The translations under genes were made by a program, and so were the position numbers. The notes under the pieces are model-generated. The model was not told the origin of the DNA. It saw only the letters and a list, made by a program, of their open reading frames with translations, and did no database searches. A DNA stretch of 64,000 nucleotides from Planctomycetales bacterium 71-10 (GTDB taxonomy: Bacteria; Planctomycetota; Planctomycetia; Isosphaerales; Isosphaeraceae), in the NCBI GenBank assembly GCA_001898385.1, contig MKTT01000073.1, positions 38,469-102,468 on the forward strand. The letters run 5' to 3'. This document shows positions 37,901-46,043 of this stretch, piece after piece (position 1 is the stretch's first letter; every line of letters begins with the position of its first letter).

Positions 37901-38662
37901 ATGGCGATGGCGAGTCTCACCCTGATCCTGGCGGCCTCGGTCGGGATCCATGCGGGGCACGATCGGGCGCGGGGCGACTGCCGGGAATGCGGCGAGGCCG
38001 ACGCGGCGGTCCGGGAGAAGGTGGTCACGCTGCGAACGGCCTGCCTCTGGGTCGTCCGGCGCAAGGCGGCGCGGCAGCTCCGCGGCTACGACTGGGAGCG
38101 TCATCCCGAAGCCGTCGAGGCGCTGGCCGACGCGGTCCTGCACGACCGCCAGTGCCTGGTCCGCCAGGAGGCCGCGGAGTCTCTGGGCAAGATGAAGCCA
38201 TGCCTCCCCGCCGCCCACGAGGCCCTGGCCCGCGCGGCCGAGGGCGACCCCAGCCTCATCGCCCGTTGCGCGGCGAAGAAGGCGCTGAAGTCGGTGGGCA
38301 AGGCGTGCGTCGAGCCGTGCGACGTGTGCGGGCCCGAGTCGTCCGACGTCGAGGAGATCATCCCGCCCCGATCCGAGCCGGGCGAGTTGATCGTCCCGCC
38401 CCTTCCGGAGACGTCGCTGGAGCCGCTCGCCCCGACGTCCCTGCGAGCGCCGAGCGTGCCGGCGACACCGTCGCCGTTCACGGCGGTCGAGACCGATGCG
38501 GCGCTGCCTCCTCCTCGTCGCGTGCAACGGCCGCTGGCCCGCCCCGAGGACTCGGAGCCGCTCGCCGCCCCGACCGCGCCGATCGATCGCTACGACCCCA
38601 TCCCTGGGCCGCCGCCGACGCCGCTCGACATCCCCGCGCCGCGGCCCGGCTGGCCGCGCTGA
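37901..38662 (+). CDS. Small secreted HEAT-like protein with Pro-rich tail
   Basis: 253 residues. A short hydrophobic N-terminus (MASLTLILAASVGIHAG), then ~120 residues that look like two or three HEAT-type repeats (VRRKAARQLRGYDW, VRQEAAESLGKMKP, IARCAAKKALKSVG) with several Cys residues (CREC, CVEPCDVC). The C-terminal 110 residues are Pro-rich and probably disordered. No clear ribosome site is seen. Similar small HEAT proteins occur widely in planctomycetes; the function is unknown. Confidence 0.65.
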   Translation: MAMASLTLILAASVGIHAGHDRARGDCRECGEADAAVREKVVTLRTACLWVVRRKAARQLRGYDWERHPEAVEALADAVLHDRQCLVRQEAAESLGKMKPCLPAAHEALARAAEGDPSLIARCAAKKALKSVGKACVEPCDVCGPESSDVEEIIPPRSEPGELIVPPLPETSLEPLAPTSLRAPSVPATPSPFTAVETDAALPPPRRVQRPLARPEDSEPLAAPTAPIDRYDPIPGPPPTPLDIPAPRPGWPR

Positions 38663-38723
38663 ACGTCGCCGAGGTGCGGCTTCAGGCGAACGGCCGGGCG
38701 AGGCGGAAGGTGCACGCGAGGAG

Positions 38724-38753
38724 GGGCGTCGAAGGGGCCGGCTCTCGACGCCC
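38724..38753. terminator. Inverted repeat between convergent genes
   Basis: GGGCGTCGA and TCGACGCCC pair over 9 bp around a 12-base loop, between the 3' ends of the HEAT-like gene and the lipoprotein gene. It lacks a T-tract. Confidence 0.4.
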
Positions 38754-38765
38754 TGGAACGCCCCC

Positions 38766-39236
38766 TCAGTCGGTCACCTCGATGTCGTAGGTGTTGGGCC
38801 CGGCGACGACCTTGTAGGTCAGGGGGGTGGTGTCGGGGGACGAATACTTATCGGGGATCAGGGACTTCAGCTTGGCGGGCTTGGTCTTGTTGGCGGCCTC
38901 GCCGTTGTAGAAGCCCGACGGTGCCGCGCCGCCGCTCATGGCGATGACGGCGACCTTGTGCTCGCCGATGGCCGCGCCGTCGCCGGGCTCGACGGTCGTC
39001 AACTCATAGCCCCCGTCTTCGCCGATGGAGCCGCCCGCGGGGTAATCGCGGGTGCCGTCCGGCTTGGGGGCCACCGGGATGAACAGGACGCGCCCGGTCT
39101 TCAAGGGCTCGCCGTGGTAGGTGACCTTGCCATGGACCTTGGCCAACGGCGGGGGACCCGGCTCGCCACAACCCAGGACGGCGAGCGCCGTCGCGGTTGC
39201 GAACGAGCCGAGGACGCGAAATCGTGGTGCGATCAT
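38766..39236 (-). CDS. Small lipoprotein, carboxypeptidase-regulatory-like fold
   Basis: 156 residues from ATG 39236. The signal peptide ends in a lipobox (TALAVLGCGEPGPPP). VHGKVTYHGEPLKTGRVLFI, then YPAGGSIGEDGGYELTTVEP and GEHKVAVIAM, is the beta-sandwich pattern commonly annotated as carboxypeptidase regulatory-like in planctomycetes. It follows the DUF1559 gene on the same strand by 80 bp, a pairing seen many times over in these genomes, which suggests a shared function at the cell envelope. Confidence 0.85.
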   Translation of the reverse strand: MIAPRFRVLGSFATATALAVLGCGEPGPPPLAKVHGKVTYHGEPLKTGRVLFIPVAPKPDGTRDYPAGGSIGEDGGYELTTVEPGDGAAIGEHKVAVIAMSGGAAPSGFYNGEAANKTKPAKLKSLIPDKYSSPDTTPLTYKVVAGPNTYDIEVTD

Positions 39237-39316
39237 GGGCGTTTGAACTCTTCCTCCGCCGCCGGCGCGAGGCCGGGGGCGGGGTGGGACTGGTTGGTGA
39301 TCCTCGATCGAGGCGG

Positions 39317-40351
39317 TCAATAGGCGTCGCTTGAGATGATTTCCCCGTTGCCCATCGTGCCGAGGGCCCCCCAGGCGCCGAAGTTGACCGTGTTCTTGAC
39401 GAACCGGACCGAGCCGTCGCACATCAGCAGGTTCACGCCCCCGGGATGGCGGCTGCTGGCGTTGAACAGCGCGCCGTCCTGGCGCTGCTCCATGATGACG
39501 CAGCTCCAGGTGTTCGGCGGCATGATGTGAAGGTACGAGTTATTGTCCATCAAGCCCGTGTGCCAGAATCCTCCGGGGATGTAGGAGTTCTGGGCCAGGT
39601 TGGTGGCGTTGGGCTTGTTCGCCATGCAGGTGAGATACGCCGTGTAGGGCTGATCGTCCGGGAGCCAGGACGGGATGTTCGAGATCGAGGTGGAGGGGAC
39701 CTTGAGATCGACCTCGCTGATGTTGATCGGGCCGCGGCCGATGAGCCGCTCGCTGAAGCAGCCGGTGTTGCTGGTGCCGTCGGTGATCTCGGCGAGGGTG
39801 ACCGGCTTGGCCGTCGCCGCCTTGCTCAGGATCCCGGGGATGTCCTGGCCCACGCCCATCCACCTGCCTCCGTGGGTCGCCGCGTAGGGCTCCGACCCCA
39901 TGTTCATGGCGTAGCTGACGTGCCCCGCGGGGGTCTTCGCCCGATCGGAGTCGGAGGGGCAGATCAGGTAGGCGAGCCGCGAGCGGATCACCGTCGAGTT
40001 CTCGACGGCGTAGATCGTCCCGTCCGTGCCGAACGACGCCGCGCGGCCCGTGTCGGCGAAGTTCAGCGCGTTGTACATCACGCCCTGCTCCATCTGCGGG
40101 AGCATCATGACGTGGGCGCCCCAATCGTTCCAATTGGTCAGGAACCGGTTGGGCGGGAGGCATTGGGTGGAACTCTCGTAGTTGGCGACGCCCAGACCGA
40201 TCTGCTTCAGGTTGTTGACGCACTGGGCCCGCCGGGCGGCCTCCCGGGCGGACTGCACCGCGGGGAGCAGCAGGGCGATCAGGACCGCGATGATCGCGAT
40301 CACCACCAGCAGCTCGATCAAGGTGAATCCACGACGCAACGCCGTGTTCAT
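39317..40351 (-). CDS. DUF1559 protein with type IV pilin-like N-terminus
   Basis: 344 residues; GGAGGATGATTC precedes the [23 protein letters not shown] is a prepilin peptidase site plus hydrophobic helix. [20 protein letters not shown] leads into the DUF1559 body ([20 protein letters not shown]), and the C-terminus has the H-x9-DG motif ([20 protein letters not shown]). The mature protein is likely assembled or exported like a pseudopilin. The family is hugely expanded in Planctomycetes; its role is not settled. Confidence 0.95.
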   Translation of the reverse strand: MNTALRRGFTLIELLVVIAIIAVLIALLLPAVQSAREAARRAQCVNNLKQIGLGVANYESSTQCLPPNRFLTNWNDWGAHVMMLPQMEQGVMYNALNFADTGRAASFGTDGTIYAVENSTVIRSRLAYLICPSDSDRAKTPAGHVSYAMNMGSEPYAATHGGRWMGVGQDIPGILSKAATAKPVTLAEITDGTSNTGCFSERLIGRGPINISEVDLKVPSTSISNIPSWLPDDQPYTAYLTCMANKPNATNLAQNSYIPGGFWHTGLMDNNSYLHIMPPNTWSCVIMEQRQDGALFNASSRHPGGVNLLMCDGSVRFVKNTVNFGAWGALGTMGNGEIISSDAY

Positions 40352-40819
40352 GAATCATCCTCCGGACAAGGGCTAAGACAAGGATGGAAAGCGCGCGAGG
40401 GCACCCCTCGCGCCGGGCGAATCGCATTCGCGTGGGATCATGTTTGCAGGGATTGAACGCCTTCCGGGCGGGGCGGCGGGACGGTATGAAAGGGTCCCGC
40501 CGGACGAGCCGGTGAGCAGTTCAGAAGCGGCTTAGGAGCCCGGTCATGTCGGGCGAAAGCCTCGGCAGGGAGCGTCGCGGCCCGATGAAACCCCGAGGCC
40601 GCTCCATGGAGGCCTGATTAAAGAACCAGCGCCCTCAAGTTCTCCCAATTCTGCTCCTAGCGCCTTCAGATGTCAACGGACGTGCGTCGACTTGCGACGG
40701 TTTGCGACCGCACCCGAGCCTGCCGTGGTGGATGGCCCCGCGACCGGGGAACACCACTTAAACAAGCATGAATTGATTAAACAATACGGGCGGGCCGGCC
40801 GGCCGCGTCGCGGTCCGTC
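40352..40819. other. Intergenic region, 468 bp
   Basis: Leader of the DUF1559 gene and downstream region of the radical SAM gene, both on the minus strand. No gene is seen. An AT-rich patch at about 40758-40790, in contrast to its surroundings, may belong to a promoter or transcription end, but no clear boxes or hairpin with T-tract were found. Confidence 0.5.
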
Positions 40820-41824
40820 TCACTCGCCGGCCGGGTCGGTCGGGCCTCCACACTCCGGGCAGCGGACCGGCGGCGGGGCCTGCTGCGTCGCGTTCATGAC
40901 GCGGAGCCGCTCGACCCGCGCCGCCGAGCACGACGGGCAGCGCGGGATCGCGTCGACGCCCCAGAGGTCGGCGAAGACCCGGCCCTCCCTCAGCGAGAGC
41001 CCGTACTCCGCCGCCGCCTCCAGCGAGGCGAGCGACGGCGGCGCGTACTCGCCGGACGCCGCCAGGGACTCCATCGCGCCGTTGCCGCCCCGCGTGGGGA
41101 TCAGCGAGCAGGTGGCGGCCCCGCAATCGAACGCGAAGTCCAGCGACCGTTTCGCCCACTCCAGGCCTTCGGCCTCGGTCAGCCACGGCGGTCGGACCAG
41201 GATGAAGACCCGCAGCGCGATCGAGTGCTCGGCCAGGAAGCCGGCCGCACGTCGGAACGCATCCAGGGTCATGCGCTTGTTGAGGCGGTCGAGCACCACG
41301 GGATGGACCGTCTCCAGCCCCATCGCCACCTCCAGCGGCCTGCCGATCAGGTCGCGGAACTCCACGCAGCGCCGGCCGACCGCCGAGGGGTGGCACTCGA
41401 CGATCGTCCGCCGGAACGGCGCGGCCAGGCGGGCGACTTCGGGGTACTCCGAAGGCGGGATCGCCCGGGGGTCGAAGAAGCTGCCGGCGTTGTAGAGCTT
41501 CAGCTCCGACCGCTCGGGGACCAGCCCCGGCATGCGATCGAGCGCGTACCGCACCTGCTCCGCGATCGCGCCCGGCGGGACGGTCTCCTCCAGCGTGTCG
41601 CGCCAGAGGTCGCACATCAGGCAGCGCCAGGGGCATTCGCGGTTGGTGAGGAAGATCGTCGCGACGTCGACCGCCGGGCCGCCCGACGGCCCCGGCTCCG
41701 CCTCGACCAGGAAGGCGTAAGGACGCCGCGGGTCGAGGCGGTTCCGCGGCGGCCGGCGTTCCAGGATCCAGCGATCCCGGTCGGCCGGCGCGTCGGGGTA
41801 GGCGGAGGGACCGTCGGGGCTCAC
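40820..41824 (-). CDS. Radical SAM protein with C-terminal zinc-ribbon-like Cys motif
   Basis: 334 residues from GTG 41824, overlapping the upstream stop codon as GTGA. The 4Fe-4S motif is CPWRCLMC (Cys64, Cys68, Cys71), a Cx3Cx2C radical SAM site. The order of blocks (FLTNRECPWRCLMCDLW, LKLYNAGSFFDPRAIP, EVAMGLETVHPVVLDRLNKR) recalls the archaeosine-type RaSEA/TIGR01210 group, which I infer only from pattern. Two CPxC pairs at the C-terminus (CPSC, CPEC) may bind zinc. Translational coupling to the asparagine-synthase-like gene suggests both act on one substrate. Confidence 0.82.
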   Translation of the reverse strand: MSPDGPSAYPDAPADRDRWILERRPPRNRLDPRRPYAFLVEAEPGPSGGPAVDVATIFLTNRECPWRCLMCDLWRDTLEETVPPGAIAEQVRYALDRMPGLVPERSELKLYNAGSFFDPRAIPPSEYPEVARLAAPFRRTIVECHPSAVGRRCVEFRDLIGRPLEVAMGLETVHPVVLDRLNKRMTLDAFRRAAGFLAEHSIALRVFILVRPPWLTEAEGLEWAKRSLDFAFDCGAATCSLIPTRGGNGAMESLAASGEYAPPSLASLEAAAEYGLSLREGRVFADLWGVDAIPRCPSCSAARVERLRVMNATQQAPPPVRCPECGGPTDPAGE

Positions 41825-43194
41825 GTCGTCGGGATCGCGTTGCCGGAGACGCGCTCGGCGAACGGCGACCAGGCGACCTTCAGGCGCTCCTCCCACTGCC
41901 GCAGGAAGACCTGGCGGCACCACGCCTTGCTCACCTTCCAGCCGCGGTACGACTCGCCCGCGCCGTCCTGGAACCGCCGCTTGGGGAAGACGGGCATCTT
42001 GATCCCCGTCACCGACTCGACCCCCGCGGCGACCACGTCGGCCTTGAGCGTGTCCAGCCGGCTCGCGTCGCCGTTCAGCCAAAGCTCGAACGGCATGGCC
42101 GCGGCGCGGGCGATGACGCCCCGCGTCGTGTACGGGCTGAAGGCGTTGAAGCCCAGCCGCTGCGCCGGGGCGTAGGTCCGGACGTACGACCGCGACAGCC
42201 CGCCCGAGTACGTCAGGCTGTGCTTCACCGCGTCGATCCCCCACCCCTCCTGGTACAGCAGCGGGTTCCGCAGGACGCTGGAGATGGTGAGGTCCGAGTC
42301 CTCCAGGGGGTACGATTTCAGGTTCTCGTCGCCGCCGTCGCCGTCGAGCAGGTGGCGAGCCGACGGGTCGCGCTCGCGGATCGCCTTGAGCAGCATCAGC
42401 GACGCCGCGGCGCACTCGACGTCGAGGGGGTGGTAGTCCTCGATGGTCGCGATCGCGTCCTCCAGGTCGGGCGTCGCCCCTTCCAGCGAGACCCGTTCCC
42501 ACTGGTCTTGCAGGCCCAGCTCGCGGACCCAGCGCCCGGCCTGCGCGGCGTCCTGGCCGCCGCCGAGGTCCAGCGTGTAGGCGCGGGCGAGGTTCGGGTC
42601 GCGGCCGAGGTCGGCCAGCGCCTTGCGGGCGATCAGGAACGTCGAGCCGCTGTCGACGCCGCCGGAGAACAGGATCGCGATCCGCTCGCCGTCGGGGACG
42701 CGGGCGATCCAGTCGCGGGCCGACTCGTACGCGGCTCGGACGTAGGCGTCGCCCGCGGCCTCGATCTCGCGCGGGCCCTGCGCGACCTCGGGGTCGAAGA
42801 AGCGATGATAGCGCGGGTTCGGGTCCGGACAGCCGACCTGGTCGATCTCGACGAGGTAGTGCGCCGGGATCATCCGGGTGTAGAGCGGGTCGAACTGCCA
42901 GCCGATCTTCAGCGAGCAGCAGTAATCATACAGGCGATCGATGCGGTCCGAGATCACGAGATAAGGCCCGTGATACCGCTTGGCGACGAAGTACCGCAGC
43001 GGCAGGCCGATCGTCCGGGCCAGCCGGACGGTGCAGCCCTCGCGGGCGACCGCGGCGAAGTGCCCGTCGGTCGCACCCAGCCGCCCCAGGTCGGCCCGAT
43101 CCACGGCCGAAGCCACCTCATCGAGCGTCGCCCCGGTGAGTCCCGACTCGCGCGGGCCGATCAGGTCGTCCAGCCTCTCGACGCCTTGCAACAT
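41821..43194 (-). CDS. Asparagine synthase-like ATP-pyrophosphatase
   Basis: 457 residues from ATG 43194, preceded by GAGGAA at 7 bp. The PP-loop ILFSGGVDSGSTF (adenylation site) and LDGDGGDENLKSYP match the synthetase domain of class B asparagine synthases. The N-terminal ~170 residues look like a degenerate Ntn-glutaminase domain without the required Cys2, so ammonia from glutamine is doubtful. Such enzymes form amide or lactam bonds in small-molecule and peptide pathways. It is coupled to the radical SAM gene by a 4-bp overlap. Confidence 0.8.
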   Translation of the reverse strand: MLQGVERLDDLIGPRESGLTGATLDEVASAVDRADLGRLGATDGHFAAVAREGCTVRLARTIGLPLRYFVAKRYHGPYLVISDRIDRLYDYCCSLKIGWQFDPLYTRMIPAHYLVEIDQVGCPDPNPRYHRFFDPEVAQGPREIEAAGDAYVRAAYESARDWIARVPDGERIAILFSGGVDSGSTFLIARKALADLGRDPNLARAYTLDLGGGQDAAQAGRWVRELGLQDQWERVSLEGATPDLEDAIATIEDYHPLDVECAAASLMLLKAIRERDPSARHLLDGDGGDENLKSYPLEDSDLTISSVLRNPLLYQEGWGIDAVKHSLTYSGGLSRSYVRTYAPAQRLGFNAFSPYTTRGVIARAAAMPFELWLNGDASRLDTLKADVVAAGVESVTGIKMPVFPKRRFQDGAGESYRGWKVSKAWCRQVFLRQWEERLKVAWSPFAERVSGNAIPTT

Positions 43195-43258
43195 GGTTCG
43201 ATTCCTCGACGGGACATGCAAAAGGGAAGTTAGCCGTGTTCTCGACCGGGGCCGTGAT

Positions 43259-43287
43259 CGTCCCCTCTCCCGGCGGGAGAGGGGACG
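43259..43287. repeat. Palindromic repeat, hairpin part of family B
   Basis: CGTCCCCTCTCCC and GGGAGAGGGGACG pair almost perfectly around a 3-base centre. The same hairpin is the end part of the 75-bp repeats at 54530-54604 and 56249-56322. It stands between the asparagine-synthase-like gene and the RnfD-like gene. Confidence 0.75.
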
Positions 43288-43294
43288 AACGACA

Positions 43295-44188
43295 TTATGC
43301 GGCGCCGACGGCCGGAGCCGCCGCCGGCTTCGCTCCCGCCGGCTCGCCCCGCCCCCGCCACCAGATGTCGACGATATTCGCCGCCGGGCCGACCAGGAAC
43401 AGGGCGTAGTACGGGGCGTGGACCACGCGGTTCAGCCGCAGGATCATCTCGACCAGGGCGATCAGGAACGCCACGAGGATCTGGCCTTTCTTCGAGCGGA
43501 CCGTCGTCGGCGGATCGGTGATCATGAAGAAGATGAAGAGCTGGTACATCGGCCCGGTGATCGGCGCCACCTGCGCCAGCCACGGCTCGCCGGTGACGAC
43601 GCTGCGGACGAACGACAGGGCCACGAACGACGCCGCGTAGGTCGCGCAGATGTGGAACCGCCGCAGCCGCCAGATGATGAGCGACCCGATCGTCCAGACG
43701 ACCAGCATCGGCCAGAGCGTGTTGCCCCACTGGACGCTCAGCGTGGCCACCGTCCCCGGCGCCAGGAACAGCATCGTGCTCACGCCCAGGTTCGACGGGT
43801 TCCAGATGTGTCGCCCGCGCCACCGGATCGCGTACTTGGAGCAGATCGAGATCCACGCGCACATCACGTACGGCCAGAAGGCCGGCGACCGCAGCAGGAT
43901 CCCCACGCTGATCCCCGTGATGTACGCGCTGGCCGGGTGAGGCCACTTGCCGACGATCGTCCGGCCCAGCAGCAGCTCCAGCGCCACGGCGCCGGCGATC
44001 GCCAGCAGCGTGCGCGTGTAGCTCTCCAGGAAGCCGTAGCCGATCTGCCCCGCCAGCAGGATGCAGGTGATGAGGAACGGCGCGAGGTAGCGGTTGTCGA
44101 ACGTGAGGTATCGGCGCAGCCGCGACGGCGACGCCGGGGGGGGCGTCGGGCTCGGCGGCGCGGGCTCGGTCAGGACGGCGGTCGACAT
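43295..44188 (-). CDS. RnfD/UnbU-like integral membrane protein
   Basis: 297 residues with about eight membrane helices (YLAPFLITCILLAGQIGYGF, LLAIAGAVALELLLGRTIVG and others). GKWPHPASAYITGISVGILL, then HIWNPSNLGVSTMLFL, and MITDPPTTVRSKKGQ are the blocks shared by RnfD/NqrB and by UnbU of enediyne clusters. In RnfD a threonine in the (S/T)GAT-type motif carries covalent FMN; here the matching S/T position near PSNLGVST is uncertain. Its ATG overlaps the stop codon of the upstream UnbV-like gene by one base. Confidence 0.82.
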   Translation of the reverse strand: MSTAVLTEPAPPSPTPPPASPSRLRRYLTFDNRYLAPFLITCILLAGQIGYGFLESYTRTLLAIAGAVALELLLGRTIVGKWPHPASAYITGISVGILLRSPAFWPYVMCAWISICSKYAIRWRGRHIWNPSNLGVSTMLFLAPGTVATLSVQWGNTLWPMLVVWTIGSLIIWRLRRFHICATYAASFVALSFVRSVVTGEPWLAQVAPITGPMYQLFIFFMITDPPTTVRSKKGQILVAFLIALVEMILRLNRVVHAPYYALFLVGPAANIVDIWWRGRGEPAGAKPAAAPAVGAA

Positions 44189-46026
44189 CAGGACTCCTCC
44201 ACCGCATGGACTCGCCCCGGCTCGGGGGCCTCGATCACCTGCTCATGCCCGGACGGCCAGCGGATCACCGCCTTCTCCACCTTCGGTGCCTTCCCCAGCC
44301 CGAAGTGGAGCGCCCGCGGCCCCTGGGCCGAGTAGCTCATCCCGCCGGAGACCTGCTGCAACTGCACCTTGCCGCCCCAGTGGAGGCGGACCTCCGCGCC
44401 GATCGCGCTGGTGTTCGGCGCCTTCCCCTTCAGGTCGAAGCCGATCCAGGCGTTCGCCGGGTCGGCCTCGTTCTTGTAGACCAGCAGCGGCCCTCGCTGG
44501 TTGGCGATCACCATGTCCAGCGCGCCGCGGTTCCACAGGTCGGCCAGGACCACCGCGCGGCCGTCGTGCAGGTCGGTGTAGCCGACGGCCTGCGACACCT
44601 CCGCGAACCGGCCGGCGCCGTCGTTGAGCCAGACCTTCTTCTGCTGGTAGCCGGACAGGCTCTTCCCCTTCATCGCCGGCCAGTTCTTCGCGTCGGAGAT
44701 GATCGAGCTATGTCCGCCCGCGATGATCGAATAATCATACCAGTAGCTGGCGTCGCGCGCGTCGGAGACGTAGCCGTTGGTCAGGACGAGGTCCTGGGTG
44801 CCGTCGTTGTTCAGGTCGCCGAACTGGGCGCCGAAGCTCCAACCCCCCAGCTCCACGCCGAGAGCGTCGGCCAGGTTCTCGTACTTGAGGCCGTCGCCCG
44901 ACGTCCCCTCCTTGGGGACCCACAGGTTGTTCCCCTGGATGAGCACCCCTTCCTCGGAGATGTTGGTGACGTAGACGGAGAACCGGCCGTCGTTGAAGAC
45001 GTCGCCGAAGCTCACGTTCATGCCGCTCTTGGGGGCGTAGCCCACGCCGGTCGCCTTGCCGATCTCGCGGAAGCCCTGGCCGCCGTCGTTGGCGAAGAAC
45101 TCGGAGACGCCGTAGTCGTTGGCCACGAACAGGTCGGGGTATCCCGTCCCCCGGAGGTCGGCCGCCGAGGCGCACAGCGACCACCGCCGGCTGTCCAGGC
45201 CGACGGCCGCGGTCACGTCCTGGAACTTGCCGCCGCCCAGGTTGCGGAACAATTTGTTGCCGCCTCCATTCTTCGCGTACTCGAAGCTCTCCGGCATCAT
45301 CTTCGTCGTGGTCAGGTGCCAGAGGTCCAGGTCGTCGGGCCAGTAGCCGCCGAGGAACAGGTCGACCCGGCCGTCGCGGTCGTAGTCGAACCACGACGCG
45401 CAGCCGACGTTCATCCAGGCGGGGAGCCCGGCCTCGTCGGTGGCCCGGACGAAGCCCTTACCGGCGTCGTTGCGGAACAGCTCGCAGCGGCCCCACTTGT
45501 AGAGGAACATATCCTCATAGCCGTCGCCGTCGTAGTCGGCCCAGATCGTCCCCATGGAGACGCCGGTCCCCTCGCGGTTCAGGTCGGCGACGCCCAGCGC
45601 CGCGGCGACGTCCTCGAACGCGCCGTCCTTCTTGTTGCGGTACAGGCGGTTGAGGCTCCCCTCGCCGCTGTTGGTGACGTAGAGGTCCAGCCAGCCGTCG
45701 CGGTCGAAGTCGACGGCCGAGACCCCCGCCCCCATCGAGGCGACCTGGGGCATGATGTGGTCGAGCTTCGGGTCGAGCTTCGGCGCCGTGTGGACGAAGT
45801 CGATCCCCGCCGACTTCGACACCTCCTCCAGCTTCAGCCCGTGCCGCGAGCGGCCTTCCCCCTTCGCCGCGGCGGAGGTCGACGCGCCGGCCGACGCGGG
45901 GCGGGCGCGCGCGCGCGGCCCGCCCGAGGTCCCCCCCGTCGCGGTCCGCTTGTTGAGGATCGGGACGGCCGCGACGAGCCCGATGAACAGGATGATGGCC
46001 GCGATCCGGCCGCGACTGACGGGCAT
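44188..46026 (-). CDS. CRTAC1/UnbV family protein, membrane-anchored
   Basis: 612 residues from ATG 46026 (GGAGGAG upstream). One N-terminal membrane helix (IAAIILFIGLVAAVPIL) and a low-complexity linker precede a propeller of FG-GAP repeats (DFDRDGWLDLYVTN, DYDGDGYEDMFLYK, DYDRDGRVDLFLGG, DLNNDGTQDLVLTN). The C-terminal ASPIC/UnbV domain reads WIGFDLKGKAPNTSAIGAEV ... WPSGHEQ. It sits between the TPR-UnbV gene (17 bp upstream) and the UnbU-like gene (overlapping), matching the UnbV-UnbU adjacency known from enediyne clusters, though no enediyne PKS is present. Confidence 0.87.
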   Translation of the reverse strand: MPVSRGRIAAIILFIGLVAAVPILNKRTATGGTSGGPRARARPASAGASTSAAAKGEGRSRHGLKLEEVSKSAGIDFVHTAPKLDPKLDHIMPQVASMGAGVSAVDFDRDGWLDLYVTNSGEGSLNRLYRNKKDGAFEDVAAALGVADLNREGTGVSMGTIWADYDGDGYEDMFLYKWGRCELFRNDAGKGFVRATDEAGLPAWMNVGCASWFDYDRDGRVDLFLGGYWPDDLDLWHLTTTKMMPESFEYAKNGGGNKLFRNLGGGKFQDVTAAVGLDSRRWSLCASAADLRGTGYPDLFVANDYGVSEFFANDGGQGFREIGKATGVGYAPKSGMNVSFGDVFNDGRFSVYVTNISEEGVLIQGNNLWVPKEGTSGDGLKYENLADALGVELGGWSFGAQFGDLNNDGTQDLVLTNGYVSDARDASYWYDYSIIAGGHSSIISDAKNWPAMKGKSLSGYQQKKVWLNDGAGRFAEVSQAVGYTDLHDGRAVVLADLWNRGALDMVIANQRGPLLVYKNEADPANAWIGFDLKGKAPNTSAIGAEVRLHWGGKVQLQQVSGGMSYSAQGPRALHFGLGKAPKVEKAVIRWPSGHEQVIEAPEPGRVHAVEES

Positions 46027-46043
46027 GATCTCCTCCGATCGTC

